Assembly: GCA_010093705.1 (NCBI GenBank)
Contig: MU006095.1
Location: 1,058,315-1,122,314, forward strand
DNA from: Patellaria atrata CBS 101060
Taxonomy: Eukaryota; Ascomycota; Dothideomycetes; Patellariales; Patellariaceae
DNA: 64,000 bases
Reading direction: 5' to 3'
This document shows, piece by piece, positions 23,844-36,383 of the stretch. Positions within the stretch are counted from its first letter, which is position 1. Each line of letters opens with the position of its first letter. The position numbers and the translations under genes were made by a program. The notes beneath the pieces are model-generated. The model was not told where the DNA came from and did no database searches. It worked only from the letters and a program-made list of their open reading frames with translations.

Positions 23844-26800
23844 CTACCTCAACGTCCCCGCCATACGTCCACCACCCGCATTCAAACTCTGCCTCACAAT
23901 CATCTCCGCGGCCGCGGCAGCAGCAAGCCTCTCCTTCTGCCTGCTGCGATCCTTCAAATACCGCTCGGCCTCTGGCCTCATCCTCAAAATCCTGAGGATA
24001 ACATCGTCGTTGGGATCAGCCTGGGCTTCCTTGCGCTTATCCTCTTTCGCCTTGCGCATGGTGCCGAGATTCCTGCTGAGCATGACGGTCTTGTGTTTGC
24101 GGGTGGGCAAGCCCATGAGGCCCGCGGCGCCGCCAAAACCCATGCCATGTGGGTTGCCGGGGGCGGCGAGACGGGAGTGGTGGCGGGCGGCGGTGGCGGC
24201 AGCCATGGACTCCGAGGTGCGGATGAGGTCCTCGGTGCTCTCGTTATAGAAGAAATTGAGGGTCTGGAGTTCGAAGAACTTGGGGCTCTTGAGCACCTCG
24301 GTAGGTACGCCGTTGGCGAAGCCTGTATCCTCGTCGATGGCGTTGAAGAACTCGAAGAGCATTTGGAGCCATTTGAATACAATGTCAAGTTCGTGCTGGG
24401 TGAGGGGGCGCTGCTGGGAGGGCTTGTCAGAGAGAGGGGGGATGAGGAGGGATTCGATGGTTACGAGGACTTCTTTCCAGAGACGCGTCATCACCATTAC
24501 CATTGCGGAGTCGGTGAGGGTTTGTTTCATGATGGCGAAGTTGTCGTCGAAGTAGTTGAAGAGGGGTTTGAGGGCGTTGGCGACGTCTAGTTGGGTTGGA
24601 CCTTGGACGACGGATTGGGGACGATTGCGTTGGAAGTAGCTTGAGACAGAGGAGATTGAGATGCCCTTTGAGAGAATGGCTTTTAAGGCGCGGCGTGAGA
24701 GACAGTGGTGGATATAGGCGGAAAGCTAATGAGTTAGAATATTTGTGGAGTAATTTGAGGGCATGTCCTTACCTTGTCCGTAATCTTCCTCGTCATGTCT
24801 CGCTCCGTTCTCTTTAGTGTACGGAAAGCCTTTCCAAAGTAGAATTGGATATCGTCTCTTTCACCCTCCATGCTTACCCTCAAAAGAAGCCTACCCTGAG
24901 TGTCGAGATCCAACCAGTACTCCCGAGGCATGAAGTCTCGGAAATGGGATGGGTCGAGTTTCAGCGAAGTGCGACCAACACAATCGTGATCACCCAAAGT
25001 ATCCCAATCCCAAATTGTCGCAATGATATTGAGAGGGCCTTGTGTCGTGATATCAATCGTCTCGTCCCACCGAGGATTCAGATTACCGTAAATGACTCTT
25101 GTCTTGGCCAATCGTTTCTGGTATTCATCTCCAAGAACGACATAGGGATCGCTGAGTCCATTGATATCACAAGCTTTGAGATCTTCCGCCTCAATTATCT
25201 TGATAGTGAAGACGTAGTTATCAGCTTTCCGTTGTCGATGAGCCACTGGCGGTTCATTCTTCTTTAAGACGTCCGCACACGCATCGACATTGATCTCTTT
25301 TTCGAGTTTGTCGAGTTGAAGCATAACATATTCTATGTTGTTAAGTTTTACAAATGACTAGTAGATATCAGCTTAAAGTTCAAGAGCGTCATATCGGAGA
25401 ACATGTACTCACCTCTGGTAAGAACTGGAAGGGCTCGATTTTGTCCTTATTCGACCAGGTCTCCTTGGCTAGTTGCATCCACTTTTCTTGACGAGTCTGC
25501 CTTGCAGCAGCTTCTTGCTCCGGGGTTACTCGGTCCATTTCTTTTGTGAACCTTTGTTCTATAAGTTCACAGTATCTTGCCACACCAGCACCAATACTTT
25601 TTGACAGAGCTGTCATGAATTTGGCGTATTGAACGTCATCATCCCAATTCAGCTGAACGATTTGTTCGATACTTTGATTGAAAGAGCGGAATATGTCAAT
25701 TGCTGAAACACTGTGCCGTTCATCGTCTGTAGGAATGTTGTTAGGATGTTCAGTACGGACCCTGAAGTCGTCCTGTTTCACGGCATTTTCGATCCATCCA
25801 ATAAGGTTCGCATCAGTTGATGCAATCCATCTCCAGACGAAGGCTTGCAATTGCTCTTCGATGTGGAAACCGAATTTTTGGCTACAGTAAATATTAGTGC
25901 AATTCTCGCTGTGAGGCATGGGTTAGGCACGTACTCAGGTAGAGCATCTGCATGAACTCTGCGAATCTCTACAAGTTCTCGATATAGATCAAATCCATCC
26001 TGTATTGGTACTTCTTCACCTCGACTTTGAGCGAGATCCATGATGCGTGCGACTAGGTCTCTAGCATCGGCTGCATATGCTGGAAGCATCTCTTCCACAA
26101 GCACGCTTAGTGGGCTCACACTATTTAGAATGATTAGATCATGTATGGTGTGGGAAGAGAGAAGTTGAACTTACCCCATGATTTCTGGGTTCTTGCGATA
26201 ACGCTTCTGAATTCTTTCACATAGTTTAACAACAGCTTTTCCAAGTTCTATGACGTGAAAAAATTCCCACTGTTCCGAATCACTGGGTAACACCTTAGCT
26301 AGGTGCTCTTGATATACTTCTCGAGCCCTATGCCGTAACGCATCGCGTAGCTCCTCAGTGAATGCATCAAGGTCTTCGGGAGCTTTTGAAAATAGGGGAT
26401 CATCGTAAACGTGCTCCGTGAGAATGTACATAACAGGACCAATAGGCGGTGGTTTGGAATCATATACTAGAAGCATAAGCTCGAACAAATCGCGCAATAA
26501 TGCATCGTGAAGAGTAGAGAGAATATTTTGATTGAGCGCGTAGTCGGCAATTGTCCATTTCGTACGATCAAATAGAGAAATCTGAACACTTGTTCTAGAT
26601 CCCTTCTTGCCGTCAACTGGTGGCTCCTTAATATAATTAAATGCGGCATCTAGTGTTTCCAATTCAATTTCTCGACGTTCGTACTTTTCCCTGATAACGT
26701 CTAAGAACAACACCATTCTTGAAAATTGAGGGACACGCCATCGAACAGCCACTTCGTTCAGCAATTCAGCAGATTCTTTAGAAAGTAGCTTGATGGGTGG

Positions 26801-28135
26801 AACGTCTGCAGTTGCTTCAGACGGTTGCAAATCTTGATCTTTGAGGTCATACATGAGAGCTTCTTTCAGGACTGCTCGATAGTATGACCGTGGATCGGGA
26901 GGAATAAAAGTGTATGGTGCATCTTGTTCTTCAGATTTATGGTTGAGACTCAGTCCACTCATGTCAACTGGCTGATCAATCACGTAAGAACCAGCCTCTG
27001 ATTGCTCTGATAGTTTCCGCGAGTTATCAGAATAGCTCGAATAACCTGAATCGGAAGTTGGACCACTAGGTTTGAACTGAGGAAGGTTTATACCTCCAGA
27101 CGTGCTCTTGGCCAATTCAGGGTTCGACTGCATGATTGCAAGCATCATTTGAGAAAGATCAGGAATCTCAGTCTTCTTCCAGCTCTCGAAAGCTTCCTCC
27201 GTATCAAAGTCTTCGTTGTTGAGCGTCTTACCTGTGTTCAAGCTCAGATTGGTCTGGTATGCTTTGAGATCCTGCAACGCAGTTTTCTCCGTCCAGACGC
27301 TTTTGTAGGCATTGACGTCCGACTGAACTTGGCTGTACGAGACATTGAATATCCGCGAAACTACCAATGCGAGCGGCATATCTTTGATTTCATAACTTCG
27401 TGGGACTTCTACTTCTATAGTAGATCCGCCTGCACCCCCATTTCGTTGGGAGTCGGCCGCTAGATCCTGATCATGAACAAGAAGTTTCTTTTCCATTGTC
27501 TGAAGCCTATGGCTCAGTTCTGGCCTGTCGGTTACCCAACCATGATCTTTTAGGGTTGAGCTCACCAAGCGGATGAAGAGAGCAACATGTCGATCGACCA
27601 TGAGTTTCCAGCTATCATCGTCATGAGCTTTACCCTTCTGTAGCTCTTTAGTAGCATTCGAGAAGAATATTAGAAGTAAATCCTCTACTCTCCTATCCTT
27701 CTCCATTGACTTGCGAAATTTTGTCTCCTTGAACTCGTTCAAAAATACAGCAAACGTTCTCTTAACTAGGGCGTCACTATACTCCGGCATCTTCTCTTTT
27801 CCAATTAGAACACCTGTTATACGTTTGTCCAACTCTCCCATAAAGCCATGAGGGAATTTTGTGCTTTTTGAATCTCTGATCAGCGAGAAATCCTTCATCA
27901 AGTCATTCATAGAGGTGGTAGATCTCTGGATCGGTTTCGCGGGTGCGGGGATATGTTGCACGCGTCGAGCTCGGGGCTGAAGGAGGTATGAGAGAAATGC
28001 TACTCGTAGAGCCCAAAGGTAAGCATCTTGCGAGCTGACCACTCGCTTCCTGTTGGAAGATGCCTTCCTCTGGAGGCGCTCATCTTGTTGTATAGCGTTG
28101 ACTCTTCGACCTTTTCCAAGGGATCTGGTAGACAT
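23844..28135 (-). CDS. Munc13-like protein (MUN-C2-MUN)
   Basis: Predicted vesicle-priming or exocytosis factor of the UNC-13/Munc13 family. Five exons (minus) 28135-26175, 26120-25935, 25881-25409, 25332-24773 and 24725-23844 give about 1353 residues. The long N-terminal part and the block after the third exon are helical MUN-type sequence (for example ERIQKRYRKNPEIMG, WRWIASTDANLIGWIENAVK). Exon 4 encodes a C2 domain: FTIKIIEAEDLKACD, NGLSDPYVVLG, NPRWDETI, TIWDWDTLGDHDCVG. The Asp residues of a calcium-binding C2 are largely present. A second MUN part follows (HELDIVFKWLQMLFEFFN). The exon 3 donor is gtacat in phase 1, chosen because a gtgagt four bases earlier breaks the frame; intron order and phases are otherwise clean. 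Fungal relatives (S. pombe Ync13) act in exocytosis and cytokinesis. Confidence 0.9.
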
Positions 28136-28812
28136 ATCACCAAAGGCCTCTTGTAAGTGTAAAAGATTCAGATGTACAGTCGTCTACTGTACGGCGCATA
28201 TCCTTCGCGCAAGGGAGTGTTGGTGTAACGGTGGAACACTGTTGATTGAACGAGAGAGGTTATTGACCTTATGTTTACGAAAGGACGCGCAGAAAGAACT
28301 ACACGTAGAGTCCGGAAGGTACGACTATACCCGCAGCCTTCAGAAACTTTTAGTTAGCAGGAGTAAAGTGGTGAATTGAATTTCTAGAGGTGTGTAAGGT
28401 GTAAGGTATTGTCGTGGAAAGCTAGGACTTGGCGAGTCGTCACATCTTGTGAAACAAGCTACAGATCGTATTTTGTCACGAGCCGGTTCGCACTTGCTAT
28501 TAATAACTTTACCGCACTGTTTACATTAGTTCTCAGCCTTATTAGTATAAGTTATATGCTTTGTCCTACAGTCTGAGACCCTCTACGTCTATTTGTCTGA
28601 TAAACAATAGTGTTGGGTTGCTCTAGCTCCAACCTCACCGCATCTGCCCGTTCCCCTCTTTGAAACTAATAGAAACCAACCTGACGTTCGCAACTCCCGT
28701 CCGTTCGAGCAACCTTTAGGCACATGAAGAATCCCGAGGATATAAATACTCAGGGAGGGCACGAGAAGTCAATGTTAGAGATTCGCAAGAATTGTTATCC
28801 AACGTCCTCGCA
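28136..28812. other. divergent promoter, Munc13-like gene / bHLH gene
   Basis: Shared upstream region of two divergent genes. Contains ATGTACAGTC and TACTGTACGG close together at about 28172-28193, and a TATA-like site at 28741. Confidence 0.5.
28741..28748 (+). promoter_or_regulatory. TATA-like box of the bHLH gene
   Basis: TATAAATA lies 72 bases before the bHLH ATG at 28813. The position is plausible for a core promoter with a short leader; assigned from sequence and spacing only. Confidence 0.45.
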
Positions 28813-29154
28813 ATGACGTCCTCGGATTCCAAAGCAAGCGCGGACAAACCACGTCTTACGGAACAGGAGAAGAAAAACAATCACATCGCCTCTGAGCAGA
28901 AACGTCGTCAAGCAATCCGAGAAGGTTTCGACCGTCTAGCAAACATTGTACCCGGAATGGAAGGTCAAGGACGCAGTGAAGCAGTTGTTCTGCAGGCAAC
29001 TATTGAGTTTATGAAACAGCAACTAGAAGAGCGAGAAGAGCTGATGAAAAGCTGTAAAGACAAGGGAATAGACGTTAATCAGTTTGGCCTGAACAGTACA
29101 TACGATGGGGATAGAATACAGAGTAATGGCGCGAATGGCTCAGCAGGAGGATGA
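28813..29154 (+). CDS. small bHLH transcription factor, INO4-like
   Basis: Single exon of about 113 residues. A basic helix-loop-helix domain fills the middle: basic region NNHIASEQKRRQAIREG (E at the E-box contact position, RR following), helix 1 FDRLANIVP, loop GMEGQGRSEA, helix 2 VVLQATIEFMKQQLEEREEL. A short Asn/Gly/Ser tail follows. The first ATG in frame is 28813 (MTSSDSKASADK); no ATG lies further upstream in frame. Size and helix sequence resemble the Ino4/Max-like class. In yeast, Ino4 pairs with Ino2 to control phospholipid genes, but Pezizomycotina use these factors differently, so the role is open. The lipin gene lies about 30 kb away and no link can be claimed from sequence. Confidence 0.85.
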   Translation: MTSSDSKASADKPRLTEQEKKNNHIASEQKRRQAIREGFDRLANIVPGMEGQGRSEAVVLQATIEFMKQQLEEREELMKSCKDKGIDVNQFGLNSTYDGDRIQSNGANGSAGG

Positions 29155-32082
29155 AGTCGGAATCACCACGCCCGCGGATAAGAGTCCAATATCCCCGTCA
29201 AAAGGCACTTTACGACCCAAAAATCACTCAGATGCAACAGTGTAGAACTTATATGGATGTATTCATACAATTGTCTCGGCTACCTTGACCAACACTTGCC
29301 ATTAAACAGAACGGGTACTAGCAAAAGGAAGGGGGCATACAAGGACTATATAATTTGAAGATGTATCTGGTTTCTAGAAAAAGCCATAAGCATGATGTAA
29401 AATGTACCATCCAATTTCCTTGTCCATACAGACAAAGGATATGGTGGTCTTCATTGCGTTCTTCCTATCTGAAAATCTTCCCATCCCGTCCTACCACCAA
29501 GGCAATCACATCCTCATCATATTGGTTTGTGCTCCGGAGTACTTCAAATACGCCATCGCACTGAAGTATGGACTTTTAGAGCGGAGGCCGAAAAGATGGT
29601 TATATATCCAAAAACACATAGCGCGTGGTGTCACGCAACGAGAATTGAATATTTGACAATCAATGTTGAACATATCTTCTTTATCAATGTCGTGTCATGA
29701 TTCAGAATACTTAATGATCCCATACCGCTCTACTTGTACACGTAAGGGTACCTTTTCAATGCCAGACTTCAATGTCGATAGCCTTACCTACAGAATCTTC
29801 GGGATGGCCGTTAGTGTAATCCGATTATGAATTATCATCATGCCGATGCAGCGGTGAGACTGGGATGACTTAGTACTGGACCCTGAAGTTTGAGCATTTC
29901 CGTCTTTATAAGTTGCTAACCTTAACCGCAACATAGAAGCACCATTAAGTATTAACCATGTCTGCTACAATGGATTAGAATGGCATAAGGCTAATAGTTA
30001 CCCCACGCTAGCAACAAGAAAGTATGGGACGGAAAATTTGATGTATTCCGTATATCCCCGTTATGTGAGTGGTGAGGGGATGAGGTGAAGTTCAATTTGA
30101 TAGTTCTAGCCAAGAGATATCCCATCTGAATGGAAATTTCGATACACACTCACGACACTGCGTATGCAATGATGTAGATCTTCCCCGCCCCTGACTTGTC
30201 CCATCAGACCATGACTGAGATTCTAGTCATTTTATACGACCAAAGGATCCCGACCCATCAGGCCAGAACAAGTTGAACAACAGCGCCTGATACTGTAGTA
30301 TCAGGACAGTGAGACCCAGAGGCGTGGACAGCCAGTGAGAGTCCTTGTCTCTCCATTCCATACTGTACAATACTGTACATCTTCATTTAATACCGTTGCC
30401 CTAACACGATCGTCATTGAGTGTGGCAGATACCGTAGTCACCGTACGACTCTCATTGGCCCATTAGTTAACAGTCGTAACACCCTCAAGTGACCCCTCAA
30501 TCTCTACAGTACGAAACACGTTCTGTACGCCGCATCGTCATCAGAATCCTCGCAAAGGATCCTTGTGGAAATTTCTCCTGACGATGGTTGCTTAGACCCT
30601 TTGAGGTGTATCACTAAGATGAGACAAGGGGTTTTACGGATTTCATCAGTTACTTGTACGTCTAACTGTACTATGACACAATGGGGGAGGGGGGTAATAT
30701 GGGAATATCAAATGTATCTCTGTGTATGTAGTTGAAAGGGACTTTGATCTCTTTGGCCTAAGGAAATGCCAGGGCTTTCAGACTTGGATACTGAACTTTA
30801 TAAAGAGAGTGATAACTTAGCAGGCATGGCAGTTCGGCACAACGATAGCCACTTGCAGAATGTTCAAAGACTCGACTGGGCCCAAGGAGTCAGAATGTCC
30901 CGGCATAGCTTGCTTTGAACTGCAAGAATGCATGTAGCCGACGTGGCATGCCAAAAAAAAAAAAAACCCGCCACCGTACTAATCCGAATGGTCATTTAGC
31001 CTCTTGTATCGCTGCTGTATGCTGAATAGAAGCCGCTTCTAAAGCAGCTGCACCACCGAACATCGTGATCTTTGACCATTCAGAACTTGCTTCCCGCAGA
31101 GTTCCGCTGCATGTTTACTACTTTGGATGAGTTTTGAACTTGGAAGTGTGGGAGAGTTCTGATTATCAAAGCTTCCCTCAGTTCCTCTACGTTTCAAGTC
31201 CCATCGTTTCGTGGCACTTGGTCGATGATTGTTCCCCAGACGTAAATCGATCAGATCGATTGGCGAAAAATTTCTCGTCAGAGGGAGTTTGGGCAGCCTT
31301 GTGGACAAGGCAATCCTGATTGAAAGCAAGCTCGAGGGAAGTGCTGGATGCAAACTACCGCGGTGTACATTTTCTTTACGAAGAAGGCTATATCTCGCTC
31401 GAACTCTTGCTAAACAGCTAGATATTCCCGACGCTTGGGTTTTAAAATCTTTTTGTAAACGCGACCTGAAAGTGAAGGTCCACTCTCTTCCTGTCATCTG
31501 TGAACTCGGGATCTGCGGCCTCTAGCTCTTGAAAGATTTTGGCAACTCGACCTTCTTGGGGGCTAGTTACTGATAGTCACATCTCTCATAGGTTCATGCG
31601 AATCCTGTCTTGCCGTAATTCTCGCTACCTACAGCCTCTTTAACCCAGCTTAGGACTAGGATTCCTGTTCTTCTGAAGCCGCACTCGCCCAACGGACCCT
31701 TAGGGAGCCTCGCTATAACGTGCTGGCACTCTGGGAGGGTCTTTTACTCGTTTAAGAAACTAACTATACGAACGACCATCTGGGTCCCCTAAACTTCTCA
31801 CCCTCCTCTCCACACTCCATCTTATCAAGATATTTTCTTCTCTTCACGACTTCGAACCTTAGCTGGTTACGTTTGTACTTGTGTCTTCGAAGGCGACGTT
31901 AACCACGTACCTTAAGCACCTGACTACTCCAACGCCACCTCTCAGGAGTTGGGTGTAACTACACCCGAGACTTTACCCCCCTTCCCACCTTCCCTCACCA
32001 AAGCTCCCCACAACTCGAACACACGAGCGGCAAACCACCCAAATGCCAGCGTAGACCAATATTTGGTCAACCGCTCATCATA
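29155..32082. other. long non-coding region upstream of histidine kinase
   Basis: About 2.9 kb with no supportable gene. It holds a near-perfect palindrome at 30286-30305, TACTGTACAATACTGTACA at 30361-30379, a 14-base A run at about 30953-30966 and a C/T-rich tract at about 31790-32060. Open frames of 84-152 codons on either strand at 29402-29656 and 31039-31525 match nothing known. The last kilobase is likely promoter and long leader of the histidine kinase. Confidence 0.5.
30286..30305. repeat. 20-bp palindrome (9-bp arms)
   Basis: CCTGATACT and AGTATCAGG are exact reverse complements separated by GT. Located about 1.8 kb upstream of the histidine kinase start and 55 bases before a direct repeat of TACTGTACA. 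Confidence 0.8.
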
Positions 32083-35000
32083 ATGCTCAACGAAGAAACA
32101 TCAGCAGCCGTTGCTGGTATCATCTCCAACCTTGCGAAGCAATACGACCCTGTTACAGACTCCTCCTTTCCAGGCCAGATTGCTGTAAATGGCACTAAAG
32201 GCGCTCATATCCATTTACCGGGTCCCGACACGATAGAAAAGAAGACTTACGAGCGTGAACTATCTGCTTTAGCCGCACGAATTCAATTTCTTGAAGCTAA
32301 AGCCAACATCGTCAACCACGAGAGCTTTCCCATCACTCCTAGCGAACCAGGTCTCAGCTCCCCCTTCACGTCAGATTCTGCAAATGGATCACCGCGAAAT
32401 GGAATACCCTCTAGCTTAAGAGCTCACCCACCAAGTAAAGAGCAGAGATCAACATGGGTTAGCAATTGGCTGGCTTCCAAAGATAGTGGTGACATCAATA
32501 AGCAGCTACCTGCCACCCAACCCACTGAGGAGCAACTGGGATACCTTAGAGACCATGTGAACATGCAAGCTGATCAAATCAAGGCTCAACGGGAGGAGAT
32601 AGAGAATTTGAGCGCTCAAGTGTCACAAACATTGAATGATCATGATAAAGCTTTTGGTCATGGCATTGAGGATATTACACATCTCAAGAGGGAATTAGGC
32701 AAACATCAACAGGCGAATTTGGCTTTCCAGAAAGCTCTTCGTGAGATTGGAAGTATCGTTACTGCTGTCGCTAATGGTGATTTGAGCAAGAAGGTTCTCA
32801 TCCATGTTAAAGAGATGGATCCTGAGATTGCCACATTCAAGCGGACAATCAATCGCATGGTGGATCAACTACAAGATTTTGCCAGTCAAGTTACTTTCCT
32901 CGCCAGAGAAGTCGGTACAGAAGGTCGACTTGGTGGACAAGCAGTGCTACCAGGTGTGGATGGTATCTGGGCAGAGCTTACTGATAGCGGTAAGAAAGAA
33001 CCTCATAATTCGAATATAAATACCGGATTGCTAATTATCAATAGTCAATGTAATGGCGAAGAATCTTACCGACCAAGTGCGAGAAATCGCTGTTGTCACT
33101 ACAGCGGTCGCACACGGTGATTTGAGCCGAAAAATCGAACGTCCAGCTCGCGGTGAAATTCTTCAATTACAACAAACTATCAATGTCATGGTGGACCAAC
33201 TGCGATCTTTTGCAACAGAAGTCTCCCGTGTCGCTCGTGAAGTCGGTACCGATGGCTTACTAGGTGGTCAAGCTCAAATCGAAGGTGTCCAAGGCATGTG
33301 GAGCGAACTAACAGTTAACGTCAATGCTATGGCCATGAACCTTACTACCCAAGTACGAGATATTGCCGAGGTTACAACTGCTGTAGCAAAAGGTGATCTT
33401 ACTCGTAAGGTCAAAGCGGACTGTAAGGGCGAAATTCTTATGCTTAAGTCGACGATAAATTCCATGGTGGACCAACTGCAACAATTTGCACATGAAGTAA
33501 CGAAGATAGCTCGCGAAGTCGGTAGTGAGGGAAGACTTGGCGGTCAAGCGACGGTGCATGGTGTTGAAGGAACATGGAAAGATCTAACAGAAAACGTCAA
33601 TGGTATGGCCATGAATCTAACGACACAAGTGCGAGAAATCGCAGAAGTTACTACTGCTGTCGCGAATGGTGATTTGAGCAAGAAGGTCACTGCAGAAGTT
33701 AAGGGTGAGATCTTGTTGCTCAAGAACACTATCAACGCCATGGTGGACCGTCTAAATGCGTTCGCATACGAAGTCAGCAAAGTTGCCCGGGAAGTCGGTA
33801 CAGAAGGCAGATTAGGAGGTCAAGCTGAAGTTGAGGCAGTTGAAGGCAAATGGAAAGATTTGACGGACAATGTCAACATCATGGCACAGAATCTGACGAT
33901 GCAGGTGCGGAGTATCTCAGACGTGACTCAGGCTATTGCAGCCGGAGACATGAGTCGTAGAGTTCACGTGCACGCAAAGGGCGAGATTCTCCTTCTGAAA
34001 GACACTATTAACAACATGGTGGCCCGTCTGGATGACTGGTCCCTTGCACTCAAACGAGTCGCGAGAGATGTCGGCGTGGACGGTAAGATGGGAGGTCAAG
34101 CTGAAGTGGATGGCATCTCCGGACGATGGAGAGAAATCACAACAGACGTCAACACCATGGCGTCCAACTTGACATCACAAGTGCGCGCTTTCGGCGATAT
34201 TACGAACGCAGCTATCGAGGGCAAATTCGCTCAAATCACCATTGAAGCTTCTGGAGAGATGGACGAGCTCAAGAGGAAGATCAATGAGATGGTGTTCAAA
34301 CTTGGTGAAAGTATCCAGAAGAACAACCAAGCCAGAGAAGCTGCCGAACTTGCCAATAAGACGAAGTCCGAGTTCCTAGCCAACATGTCCCATGAGATTC
34401 GAACACCTATGAACGGTATTATCGGCATGACACAGTTGACACTCGACACGGACCTAAATCACAGTCAACGTGAGATGCTTACAATCGTCTCCAACCTTGC
34501 ACAGCAGCTTTTGACGATCATTGATGATATCCTTGATATTTCGAAGATCGAGGCCAACCGCATGACGATGGAAGAAATCCCATTCTCGTTGCGTAGCACT
34601 ATCTTCAATGCTTTGAAATCGTTGACTTCAAGGGCAAATGAGCGCAGCTTGAACCTTGCCTATGTGGTGGATAGCGGTGTCCCGGACTACGTGATAGGCG
34701 ACTCGTTTAGGCTGAGACAGATCATCCTTAATCTTGTGGGTAACGCTATCAAGTTCACCGAGCACGGAGAGGTCAAGGTGGCTATCTCAAAAGCAGAACA
34801 GGGATGTCGACAGGACGAGTACATCTTCAAATTTGCCGTTTCCGACACCGGTATTGGAATCCACGGCGACAAGCTCAACCTTATCTTCGATACGTTCCAA
34901 CAAGCGGATGGCTCCACCACTAGAAGATTCGGCGGCACTGGACTTGGCCTTTCCATCTCCAAACGTCTGGTCACCTTGATGGGTGGTAGGATGTGGGTTG

Positions 35001-36288
35001 AATCAGAATTCGGCAGTGGAAGTGTCTTCTACTTCACTTGCAAAGTCAAGCTGGGAAGTCATGATCTCGGTCAAATCACATCCTCACTTAAACCATACCT
35101 CAGACATAACGTTCTATTCATTGACCAAGGTCATACTGGATGCGCTGAGGAGATTGTTACTCACGTACGAGCGCTCGATCTAGTACCTCATGTCATCAAA
35201 TCTCATGGAGCGAAACCGCCGACACATCTACCTAATGTCACCGGACACGTCTACGATTGTGTAATTGTAGATTGTGACAAGACGGCGCGCATGCTTCGAG
35301 CCTTGGAAAAGTTCAAGTATATCCCTGTTGTGATGGTAACGCCTAAGATTTCTGTCAGCTTGAGGACAGCACTTGAAGATGGCATCTCAAGCTATATGAC
35401 TACACCATGCCTTGCTATCGACTTAGGAAATGCCTTAATCCCCGCACTGGATGGAAGAGGTGCTCCTTCGGTTTCGGATCACTCCAGATCATTCCACATT
35501 CTTCTTGCGGAAGACAATGCAGTCAATCAACGATTGGCTGTTAAGATTCTTCAGAAATACAACCACACTGTATCTGTGGCTAACAACGGTGCCGAAGCAT
35601 TGGAAGCCATCAAAAACCAAAGGTTTGATGTTGTCCTTATGGACGTGCAAATGCCGATCATGGTCAGTCTTCAAATGGGCTATCAGTGTGCAAGTTCCTA
35701 CTAATCTTGTTCTAGGGTGGTTTCGAGGCCACTGGTAGGATTCGAGAATGGGAGAGGGAAATGGGCTTGACCCGAACGCCCGTCATCGCATTGACGGCCC
35801 ACGCTATGGTTGGTGACCGTGAGAAGTGTCTCCAAGCACAGATGGATGTATGTCACCCTAATCCAAATAATCAAAGACGACATTACTAACAGACATGACA
35901 GGACTACCTTTCGAAACCGTTGAAACAGAACCAACTGATTCAAACAATTCTCAAGTGCGCAACCCTTGGTGGTGCGCTCTTAGGCAGCGATGGAGGAAGC
36001 AGCAGTGAGCATTTATCATCCGCAGTCGAAGATCAACAACCAAGAATAGTAGTCCAAGACCCAGAGTGCAACAGTCCCGCTGGCACCCCGTCGAAATCGT
36101 CACTCCGTAGACCTCACCTCGAGGCTAGAGGAATGACGGAAAGCGCCCGTGTGGGCGCCGAGAGCCCTTCTCTGCTTGCAGTAGATCAATCCGATCCTGT
36201 TGATAGAGTGAGTTTATATCGTCCCTTCCACGCTAATTCTGAAATACTAATGGCGAAATAGCTCCTCATCCGATCACACAGTCAATGA
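32083..36288 (+). CDS. NIK1: group III hybrid histidine kinase (Nik1/Os-1/Bos1)
   Basis: Cytosolic osmosensor feeding the Ypd1-Ssk1/Skn7 phosphorelay and the HOG pathway; known target pathway of dicarboximide and phenylpyrrole fungicides. Exons 32083-32989, 33045-35662, 35716-35847, 35902-36207 and 36262-36288 give about 1329 residues. Six HAMP-type repeats recur every 92 residues, with the TAVANGDL-like motif near residues 227, 320, 412, 504, 596 and 688. Next comes the kinase core: H-box [11 protein letters not shown] (phospho-His about 752), N-box [15 protein letters not shown]1 VSDTGIGI and G2 [10 protein letters not shown]. The receiver ([12 protein letters not shown], phospho-Asp about 1169 in [15 protein letters not shown]) is split by two introns. 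The last exon adds only LLIRSHSQ. No membrane segment is seen, as usual for group III. Confidence 0.97.
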
Positions 36289-36351
36289 ACGAGCCTCTTT
36301 CCCCCTGCTAAAGTATATCCTCCATAGCTTATGCGATATGAGCCTTTTTTC

Positions 36352-36383
<32 letters not shown>

